From Dipylidium caninum (taxonomy: Eukaryota; Platyhelminthes; Cestoda; Cyclophyllidea; Dipylidiidae), in NCBI GenBank assembly GCA_017562135.1, contig QEYB01001083.1, forward strand, positions 1-19,396: a DNA stretch of 19,396 nt. The letters run 5' to 3'. This document shows, piece by piece, positions 11,204-19,396 of the stretch. Position numbers and translations under genes: made by a program. Each line of letters starts with the position of its first letter. Positions within the stretch are counted from its first letter, which is position 1. Under the pieces are notes generated by a model. It saw only the letters and a program-made list of their open reading frames with translations, was not told the origin of the DNA and did not search any database.

Positions 11204-11760
11204 GTGAATCCGAGTGCCTTGCGAAGACAATGCGCTCACGCTCCCGCACCGTGCCACACACTACAACATGTCTCCATCATCCAACGCTTCTTCACGCAGC
11301 ACATCGTCTTTCATCCATACTCCATCAATGACACACGTCGTGAACGAGTGCCTTGCGAAAGACAATGCTTTGCTCACGCTCCGCCTCTCTCTTCACCTCA
11401 ACCTGCCACACACTACAACATCACGTCTCCATCATCCAACGCTTCTTCAACGCAGCACATCGTCTTTCTCCATACTCCATCAATGACACCACGCTCACTC
11501 CACATACCTTCGTGAATCCGAGTCTTGCGAAGACAATGCTTTGCTCACGCTCCGCACCGCTCAACTGCGTCTCCATCATCCAACGCTTCTTACATCGTGA
11601 CACCACGCTCACTCCACATAGAATCGAGTGCCTTGCGAAGACAATGCTTTGCTCACGCTCCGCACCGCTTCAATCAACATCTTCTCCATCATCCACTTCA
11701 ACGCAGCACATCGTCTTTCCTCCATACTCCATCAATGACACCACGCTCACTCCACATTTC
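11204..11760 (+). repeat. Island of truncated B units
   Basis: Four consecutive units with anchors at 11204, 11340, 11512 and about 11620 are 136, 172, about 108 and about 141 bp long. The first goes from GCACCG directly to TGCCACACAC and loses part of the region before the next anchor (ACACACGTCGTGAACGAG). The third goes from CGCACCGCTCAACTG to CGTCTCC, then from CGCTTCTTACATCG to TGACACCACG, and its following anchor is reduced to ATAGAATCGAG. Breakpoints mostly sit at short shared words. The flanking units are ordinary. Confidence 0.85.
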
Positions 11761-14700
11761 GTGAATCCGAGTGCTTGCGAAGACAATGCTTTGCTCACGC
11801 TCCGCACCGCCTCTCTCCAATTCACCTCAACGTGCCACACACTACAACATCACCGTCTCCATCAATCCAACGCTTCTTCAACGCAGCACATCGTCTTTCC
11901 TCCATACTCCATCAATGGACACCACGCTCACTCCACATACCTTCGTGAATCCGAGTGCCTTGCGAAGACAATGCTTTGCTCACGCTCCGCACCGCCTCTC
12001 TCCAATTCACCTCAACCTGCCACACACTACAACATCACCGTCTCCATCATCCACGCTTCTTCAACGCAGCACATCGTCTTTCCTCCATACTCCATCAATG
12101 ACACCACGCTCACTCCACATACCTTCGTGAATCCGAGTGCCTTGCGAAGACAATGCTTTGCTCACGCTCCGCACCGCCTCTCTCCAATTCACCTCAACTG
12201 CCACACACTACAACATCACCGTCTCCATCATCCAACGCTTCTTCAACGCAGCACATCGTCTTTCCTCCATACTCCATCAATGACACCACGCTCACTCCAC
12301 ATACCTTCGTGAATCCGAGTGCCTTGCGAAGACAATGCTTTGCTCACGCTCCGCACCGCCTCTCTCCAATTCACCTCAACCTGCCACACACTACAACATC
12401 ACCGTCTCCATCATCCAACGCTTCTTCAACGCAGCACATCGTCTTTCATCCATACTCCATCAATGACACCACGCTCACTCCACATACCTTCGTGAATCCG
12501 AGTGCTTGCGAAGACAATGCTTTGCTCACGCTCCGCACCGCCTCTCTCCAATTCACCTCAACTGCCACACACTACAACATCACCGTCTCCATCATCCAAC
12601 GCTCCTTCAACGCAGCACATCGTCTTTCCTCCATACTCCATCAATGACACCACGCTCACTCCACATACCTTCGTGAATCCGAGTGCCTTGCGAAGACAAT
12701 GCTTTGCTCACGCTCCGCACCGCCTCTCTCCATTCACCTCAACTGCCACACACTACAACATCACCGTCTCCATCATCCAACGCTCCTTCAACGCAGCACA
12801 TCGTCTTTCCTCCATACTCCATCAATGACACCACGCTCACTCCACATACCTTCGTGAATCCGAGTGCCTTGCGAAGACAATGCTTTGCTCACGCTCCGCA
12901 CCGCCTCTCTCCATTCACCTCAACTGCCACACACGACAACATCACCGTCTCCATCATCCAACGCTTCTTCAACGCAGCACATCGTCTTTCTCCATACTCC
13001 ATCAATGACACCACGCTCACTCACATACCTTCGTGAATCCGAGTGCTTGCGAAGACAATGCTTTGCTCACGCTCCGCACCGCCTCTCTTCCAATTCACCT
13101 CAACTGCCACACACTACAACATCACCGTCTCCATCATCCAACGCTTCTTCAACGCAGCAACATCGTCTTTCTCCATACTCCATCAATGACACCACGCTCA
13201 CTCCACATACCTTCGTGAATCCGAGTGCCTTGCGAAGACAATGCTTTGCTCACGCTCCGCACCGCCTCTCTCCAATTCACCTCAACCTGCCACACACTAC
13301 AACATCACCGTCTCCATCATCCAACGCTCCTTCAACGCAGCACATCGTCTTTCCTCCATACTCCATCAATGACACCACGCTCACTCCACATACCTTCGTG
13401 AATCCGAGTGCCTTGCGAAGACAATGCTTTGCTCACGCTCCGCACCGCCTCTCTCCTATTCACCTCAACCTGCCACACACTACAACATCACCGTCTCCAT
13501 CATCCAACGCTCCTTCAACGCAGCACATCGTCTTTCTCCATACTCCATCAATGACACCACGCTCACTCCACATACCTTCGTGAATCCGAGTGCCTTGCGA
13601 AGACATGCTTTGCTCATGCTTGCTCACGCTCCGCACACCTTCTCAACCTGCCACACACTACAACATCACCGTCTCCATCATCCAACGCTTCCTTCAACGC
13701 AGCACATCGTCTTTCCTCCATACTCCATCAATGACACCACGCTCACTCCACATCTTCGTGAATCCGAGTGCCTTGCGAAGACAATGCTTTGCTCACGCTC
13801 CGCACCGCCTCTCTCCATTTCACCTCAACCTGCCACACACTACAACATCACCGTCTCCATCATCCAACGCTTCTTCAACGCAGCACATCGTCTTTCCTCC
13901 ATACTCCATCAATGACACCACGCTCACTCCACATACCTTCGTGAATCCGAGTGCCTTGCGAAGACAATGCTTTGCTCACGCTCCGCACCGCTCTCTCTCC
14001 AATTCACCTCAACCTGCCACACACTACAACATCACCGTCTCCATCATCCAACGCTTCTTCAACGCAGCACATCGTCTTTCCTCCATACTCCATCAATGAC
14101 ACCACGCTCACTCCACATACCTTCGTGAATCCGAGTGCCTTGCGAAGACAATGCTTTGCTCACGCTCCGCACCGCTGCCACACACTACAACATCACCGTC
14201 TCCATCATCCAACGCTCCTTCAACGCAGCACATCGTCTTTCCTCCATACTCCATCAATGACACACGCTCACTCCACATACCTTCGTGAATCCGAGTGCCT
14301 TGCGAAGACAATGCTTTGCTCACGCTCCGCACCGCCTCTCTCCAATTCACCTCAACCTGCCACACACTACAACATCACCGTCTCCATCATCCAACGCTTC
14401 TTCAACGCAGCACATCGTCTTTCCTCCATACTCCATCAATGACACCACGCTCACTCCACATACCTTCGTGAATCCGAGTGCCTTGCGAAGACAATGCTTT
14501 GCTCACGCTACGCACCGCCTCTCTCCAATTCACCTCAACCTGCCACACACTACAACATCACCGTCTCCATCATCCAACGCTTCTTCAACGCAGCACATCG
14601 TCTTTCCTCCATACTCCATCAATGACACCACGCTCACTCCACATACCTTCGTGAATCCGAGTGCCTTGCGAAGACAATGCTTTGCTCACGCTCCGCACCG

Positions 14701-15929
14701 CCTCTCTCCAATTCACCTCAACCTGCACACACTACAACATCACCGTCTCCATCATCCAAACGCTTCTTCAACGCAGCACATCGTCTTTCATCCATACTCC
14801 ATCAATGACACCACGCTCACTCCACATACCTTCGTGAATCCGAGTGCCTTGCGAAGACAATGCTTTGCTCACGCTCCGCACCGCCTCTCTCCAATTCACC
14901 TCAACCTGCCACACACTACAACATCACCGTCTCCATCATCCAACGCTTCTTCAACGCAGCAACATCGTCTTTCATCCATACTCCATCAATGACACCACGC
15001 TCACTCCACATACCTTCGTGAATCCGAGTGCCTTGCGAAGACAATGCTTTGCTCACGCTCCGCACGCCTCTCTCCAATTCCACCTCAATCTGCCACACAC
15101 TACAACATCACCGTCTCCATCATCCAACGCTTCTTCAAACGCAGCACATCGTCTTTCCTCCATACTCCATCAATGACACCACGCTCACTCCACATACCTT
15201 CGTGAATCCGAGTGCCTTGCGAAGACAATGCTTTGCTCACGCTCCGCACCGCCCTCTCTCCTCCTCCTCAACCACAACACTACAACATCACCGTCTCCAT
15301 CATCCAACGCTTCTTCAACGCAGCACATCGTCTTTCATCCATACTCCATCAATGACACCACGCTCACTCCACATACCTTCGTGAATCCGAGTGCCTTGCG
15401 AAGACAATGCTTTGCTCACGCTCCGCACCGCCTCTCTCCAATTCACCTCAACCTGCCACACACTACAACATCACCGTCTCCATCATCCAACGCTTCTTTC
15501 AACGCAGCACATCGTCTTTCATCCATACTCCATCAATGACACCACGCTCACTCCACATACCTTCGTGAATCCGAGTGCCTTGCGAAGACATGCTTTGCTC
15601 ACGCTCCGCACCGCTCTCTTCTCCATTCACCTCAACCTGCCAACACACTACAACATCACCGTCTCCATCATCCAACGCTTCTTCAACGCAGCACATCGTC
15701 TTTCCTCCATACTCCATCAATGACACCACGCTCACTCCACATACCTTCGTGAATCCGAGTGCCTTGCGAAGACAATGCTTTGCTCACGCTCCGCACCGCC
15801 TCTCTCCAATTCACCTCAACTGCCACACACTACAACATCACCGTCTCCATCATCCAACGCTTCTTCAACGCAGCACATCGTCTTTCTCCATACTCCATCA
15901 ATGACACCACGCTCACTCCACATACCTTC
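11761..15929 (+). repeat. Homogeneous B block 2
   Basis: Twenty-three units have anchors at 11761, 11945, 12127, 12309, 12492, 12673, 12854, 13033, 13215, 13398, 13580, 13758, 13941, 14125, 14285, 14468, 14651, 14834, 15018, 15202, 15381, 15565 and 15749. Two are irregular. The unit at 14125 is 160 bp because CTCTCTCC...CTCAACC is missing after GCACCG. The unit at 13580 has a short duplication (TTTGCTCATGCTTGCTCACG) and lost bases before CTCAACCTGCC. The CGCTCCTTC variant recurs at 12492, 12673, 13215, 13398 and 14125. From 14651 on, TTTCATCC becomes common. Confidence 0.92.
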
Positions 15930-16201
15930 GTGAATCCGAGTGCCTTGCGAAGACAATGCTTTCACGCTCAAGCTCCGCACCGCCTCTTCCAATTCACCTC
16001 AACCTGTCCACGCTCCAATCACCACGCTCACTCCACATACCTTCGTGAATCCGAGTGCTTTGCGAAGACAATGCTTTGCTCACGCTCCGCACCGGCACAC
16101 ACTACAAATCACCGTCTCCATCATCCAACGCTTCTTCAACGCAGCACATCGTCTTTCATCCATACTCCATCAATGACACCACGCTCACTCCACATACCTT
16201 C
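15930..16201 (+). repeat. 115-bp and 157-bp truncated B units
   Basis: The unit anchored at 15930 is only 115 bp. After CTCAACCTG it passes through TCCACGCTCCAATCACC directly into CACGCTCACTCCACATACC, losing about 68 bp of the second half. It also reads CACGCTCAAGCTCC, carrying the A2-type base at core position 58. The next unit (16045) is 157 bp, passing from CGCACCG to GCACACACTACAAATCACC. Both then return to the standard sequence. Confidence 0.85.
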
Positions 16202-17481
16202 GTGAATCCGAGTGCCTTGCGAAGACAATGCTTTGCTCACGCTCCGCACCGCCTCTCTCCAATTCACCTCAACCTGCCACACACTACAACATCACCGTCT
16301 CCATCATCCAACGCTTCTTCAACGCAGCACATCGTCTTTCATCCATACTCCATCAATGACACCACGCTCACTCCACATACCTTCGTGAATCCGAGTGCCT
16401 TGCGAAGACAATGCTTTGCTCACGCTCCGCACCGCTCTCTTCTCCAATTCACCTCAACGTGCCACACACTACAACATCACCGTCTCCATCATCCAACGCT
16501 TCTTCAACGCAGCACATCGTCTTTCTCCATACTCCATCAATGACACCACGCTCACTCCACATACTTCGTGAATCCGAGTGCCTTGCGAAGACAATGCTTT
16601 GCTCACGCTGCGCACCGCCTCTCTCCAACCTTCACCTCAATCTGCACACACTACAACATCACCGTCTCCATCATCCAACGCTTCTTCAACGCAGCACATC
16701 GTCTTTCCTCATACTCCATCAATGACACCCGCTCACTCCACATACCTTCGTGAATCCGAGTGCCTTGCGAAGACAATGCTTTGCTCACGCTCCGCACCGC
16801 CTCTCTCCATTCACCTCAACCTGCCACACACTACAACATCACCGTCTCCATCATCCAACGCTTCTTCAACGCAGCACATCGTCTTTTCATACTCCATCAA
16901 TGACACCACGCTCACTCCACATACCTTCGTGAATCCGAGTGCCTTGCGAAGACAATGCTTTGCTCACGCTCCGCACCGCCTCTCTCCAATTCACCTCAAC
17001 CTGCCACACACTACAACATCACCGTCTCCATCATCCAACGCTTCTTCAACGCAGCACATCGTCTTTTCCATCCATACTCCATCAATGACACCACGCTCAC
17101 TCCACATACCTTCGTGAATCCGAGTGCCTTGCGAAGACAATGCTTTGCTCACGCTCCGCACCGCCTCTCTCCAATTCACCTCAACCTGCCCACACACTAC
17201 AACATCACCGTCTCCATCATCCAACGCTTCTTCAACGCAGCACATCGTCTTTCATCCATACTCCATCAATGACACCACGCTCACTCCACATACCTTCGTG
17301 AATCCGAGTGCCTTGCGAAGACAATGCTTTGCTCACGCTCCGCACCGCCTCTCTCCTTTCACTCAACGTGCACACACTACAACATCACCGTCTCCATCAT
17401 CCAACGCTTCTCACTCAACGCAGCACATCGTCTTTCATCCATACTCCATCAATGACAACCACGCTCACATCCACATACTTC
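16202..17481 (+). repeat. Homogeneous B block 3
   Basis: Seven units have anchors at 16202, 16385, 16568, 16750, 16929, 17114 and 17298, with lengths of 179-185 bp. The TTTCATCC variant is frequent. The last unit has small insertions (CTTCTCACTCAACGC, GACAACCACGC, CACATCCACAT) that foreshadow the shuffled unit to its right. Confidence 0.9.
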
Positions 17482-17814
17482 GTGACATGCTTTGCTCAGT
17501 GCCTTGGAAGACAATGCGCTCACCTGCTCACGCTCCTCAAACCTGCGAAGCACTACACATGTCTCCATCATCCAACGCTTCTTAAACAAGCACAATCGTC
17601 TTTCATCCATACTCCATCAATGACACCACCGCTCACTTCCACATACCTTCGTGAATCCGAGTGCCTTGCCGAAGACAATGCTTTTTCCGCTCACGCTCCG
17701 CACCGCCACACACTACAACATCACCGTCTCCATCATCCAACGCTTCTTCAACGCAGCACATCGTCTTTCACTCCATACTCCATCAATGACACCACGCTCA
17801 CTCCACATACCTTC
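17482..17814 (+). repeat. Internally shuffled B units
   Basis: The unit at 17482 is 169 bp with its first half out of order. After CGTGA it jumps to CATGCTTTGCTCA (normally downstream), then goes back to GTGCCTTGGAAGACAATG, then CGCTCAC, CTGCTCACGCTCC, TCAAACCTG and GCGAAGCACTACACATG. The second half is ordinary apart from small changes (CTTAAACAAGCACAATCG). The unit at 17651 is 164 bp, has CTTTTTCCGCTCACGC and lacks the stretch between GCACCG and CCACACACTAC. All pieces are local satellite words, so this is rearrangement or assembly noise, not foreign DNA. Confidence 0.8.
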
Positions 17815-18360
17815 GTGAATCCGAGTGCCTTGCGAAGACAATGCTTTGCTCACGCTCCGCACCGCCTCTCTCCAATTCACCTCAACTGCCACACACTACA
17901 ACATCACCGTCTCCATCATCCAACGCTTCTTCAACGCAGCACATCGTCTTTCTCCATACTCCATCAATGACACCACGCTCACTCCACATACCTTCGTGAA
18001 TCCGAGTGCCTTGCGAAGACAATGCTTTGCTCACGCTCCGCACCGCCTCTCTCCAATTCACCTCAACCTGCCACACACTACAACATCACCGTCTCATCAT
18101 CCAACGCTTCTTCAACGCAGCACATCGTCTTTCATCCATACTCCATCAATGACACCACGCTCACTCCACATACCTTCGTGAATCCGAGTGCCTTGCGAAG
18201 ACAATGCTTTGCTCACGCTCCGCACCGCCTCTCTCCAATTCACCTCAACCTGCCACACACTACAACATCACCGTCTCCATCATCCAACGCTTCTTCAACG
18301 CAGCACATCGTCTTTCCTCCATACTCCATCAATGACACCACGCTCACTCCACATACTTTC
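17815..18360 (+). repeat. Homogeneous B block 4
   Basis: Three ordinary units have anchors at 17815, 17996 and 18178, with lengths of 181, 182 and 183 bp. They lie between two rearranged islands, so those islands are separate events or separate error patches. Confidence 0.9.
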
Positions 18361-18743
18361 GTGAATCCGAGTGCCTTGCGAAGACAATGCTTTGCTCACG
18401 CTCCGCACCGCCTCTCTCAATTCACTCAAACGTGCCACACACTACAACATCAAATTCACGTCTCCATCATCCAACGCTTCTTGCTGCAACGCAGCACATC
18501 GCTTCTTTCCTCCATACTCCATCAATGACGCACGCTCACTCGTCACATACCTTCGTGAATCCGAGTGCCTGTCTTTCCTCCGAAAGACAATGCTTTGAAT
18601 TGCCTTGCGAACGCTTTGCTCACGCTCACCTCAACTGCACACACTACAACATCACCGTCTCCATCATCCAACGCTTCTTCAACGCAGCACATCGTCTTTC
18701 CTCCATACTCCATCAATGACACACGCTCACTCCACATACCTTC
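18361..18743 (+). repeat. B units with internal insertions
   Basis: The unit at 18361 is 194 bp. It has CATCAAATTCACGTCTCC (an extra copy of the local word AATTCAC), CTTCTTGCTGCAACGCAGC, CATCGCTTCTTTCC and CTCACTCGTCACATACC. The unit at 18555 is 189 bp. After GAGTGCCT it contains GTCTTTCCTCCG, a word that normally lies about 120 bp downstream. It then has AAAGACAATGCTTTG, a second partial core (TTGCCTTGCGAACGCTTTGC), and jumps to CACCTCAACTGC. The added material is made of satellite words. Confidence 0.8.
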
Positions 18744-19396
18744 GTGAATCCGAGTGCCTTGCGAAGACATGCTTTGCTCACGCTCCGCACCGCCTCTCTC
18801 CAATTCACCTCAACCTGCCACACACTACAACATCACCGTCTCCATCATCCAACGCTTCTTCAACGCAGCACATCGTCTTTCCTCCATACTCCATCAATGA
18901 CACCACGCTCACTCCACATACCTTCGTGAATCCGAGTGCCTTGCGAAGACAATGCTTTGCTCACGCTCCGCACCGCTCTCTCCAATTCAACCTCAACGTG
19001 CCACACACTACAACATCACCGTCTCCATCATCCAACGCTTCTTCAACGCAGCACATCGTCTTTCTCCATACTCCATCAATGACACCACGCTCACTCCACA
19101 TACCTTCGTGAATCCGAGTGCCTTGCGAAGACAATGCTTTGCTCACGCTCCGCACGCCTCTCTCCAATTCACCTCAACCTGCCACACACTACAACATCAC
19201 GTCTCCATCATCCAACGCTTCTTCAACGCAGCACATCGTCTTTCCTCCATACTCCATCAATGACACCACGCTCACTCCACATACCTTCGTGAATCCGAGT
19301 GCCTTGCGAAGACAATGCTTTGCTCACGCTCCGCACCGCCTCTCTCCAATTCACCTCAACTGCCAACACTACAACATCACCGTCTCCATCATCCAA
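18744..19396 (+). repeat. Homogeneous B block 5, open at the right edge
   Basis: Ordinary units have anchors at 18744, 18926, 19108 and 19289. The last is cut by the window edge after CATCATCCAA. The array therefore continues beyond the window. Confidence 0.93.

Larger units (their letters stand above)
1..19396 (+). repeat. 183-bp satellite tandem array filling the whole window
   Basis: Direct head-to-tail repetition is visible from the first to the last base. Each unit carries landmarks in fixed order: GTGAATCC, CTTGCGAAGACAATG, GCTCCGCACCGCC, TTCACCTCAAC, CATCATCC, CGTCTTTCCTCC and CAATG. Using the G of GTGAATCC as anchor, I located about 30 units before 5821 and 77 from there on, all in the same orientation. 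Two consensuses built by hand are both 183 bp. No unique DNA, transposon end, telomere repeat or gene interrupts the array, and both window edges lie inside repeats, so the true array is longer. Uniform orientation, homogenised units and absence of genes are typical of eukaryotic satellite DNA. A centromeric, pericentromeric or subtelomeric location is inference. I do not recognise the family or the host. Confidence 0.96.
5821..19396 (+). repeat. Satellite subfamily B, 77 units
   Basis: From 5821 every unit carries the B-type bases: CACTCCACATACCTTCGTG, CCGAGTGCCTTGCG, CTGCCACACACTACAACATC, CCGTCTCC, CAACGCTTCTTCAACGCAGC and CCATACTCCATCAATGACACC. Most anchor-to-anchor distances are 179-185 bp and about a quarter are exactly 183. 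Most departures are loss of one base from a pair (CAACCTGCC to CAACTGCC, TTTCCTCC to TTTCTCC). Common polymorphisms are CTCCAATTC or CTCCTATTC, CGCTTCTTC or CGCTCCTTC, and TTTCCTCC or TTTCATCC. They occur in local clusters, as expected from unequal exchange and conversion. I could not find a clean higher-order repeat by eye. The array continues past the right edge in mid-unit. Confidence 0.95.

Noticed and set aside
10304..11515. 403-codon forward open frame with a 61-residue repeat
   Set aside because: It is the satellite read through because 183 is divisible by 3 and the strand is poor in stops. Neighbouring units with one-base indels break the same frame. There is no start context, domain or non-repetitive end.
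5821..19396. CRISPR-like regular repetition
   Set aside because: There are no short repeats separated by unique spacers. The entire 183-bp unit is repeated, so this is a satellite.
1..19396. Transposon, tRNA, rRNA, telomere repeat or unique gene embedded in the array
   Set aside because: Reading both strands, I found no such signature. Every long stretch is accounted for by satellite landmarks except the small insertion at 4439-4460 and the degraded stretch near 4880-5010.
5821..19396. Regular higher-order repeat made of several B units
   Set aside because: Variants cluster locally but do not recur at a constant multiple of 183 bp in a by-eye comparison. A computed unit-by-unit identity matrix would be decisive.

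Overview
The whole window is one tandem satellite-DNA array. I find no protein-coding gene, RNA gene, mobile element, CRISPR array or unique flanking sequence on either strand. The repeat unit is 183 bp, always in the same orientation, with about 107 units recognisable by eye. This fits constitutive heterochromatin of a eukaryote (centromeric, pericentromeric or subtelomeric). The sequence alone does not let me name the organism or the satellite family.

Layout. Positions 1-4630 hold an older-looking, very irregular subfamily, here called A. Its units are spaced from about 160 to 240 bp and carry an indel every few tens of bases. Within it, a left variant (A1, about 1-2111) and a right variant (A2, about 2112-4630) differ at a few diagnostic bases. 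Positions 4631-5820 are a disordered transition: long, degraded or truncated units, one AT-rich insertion just before it, and A/B mosaic units. From 5821 to the right edge runs subfamily B, 77 units. Most of B is highly homogeneous (6676-11203, 11761-15929, 16202-17481, 17815-18360 and 18744-19396). It is interrupted by islands of shortened or internally shuffled units (5821-6675, 11204-11760, 15930-16201, 17482-17814 and 18361-18743).

The hand-built consensuses of A and B are both exactly 183 bp and align without gaps. They differ at about 27 sites, roughly 15%. The differences are unevenly spread: consensus positions 34-92 carry only 2 of them. The given strand is strongly C-rich and G-poor (B consensus: 75 C, 21 G, 43 T, 44 A). 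Because 183 is 61 codons, frames continue from unit to unit. With few stop codons on this strand, that creates long open frames that look like repetitive proteins but are best read as by-products of the array.

The main points worth a second look are the conserved 59-bp core, the A-to-B switch with mosaic units, the frame-preserving period, the clustered rearranged units, and the possibility that much of the indel noise at the left is sequencing error. All counts were made by eye.
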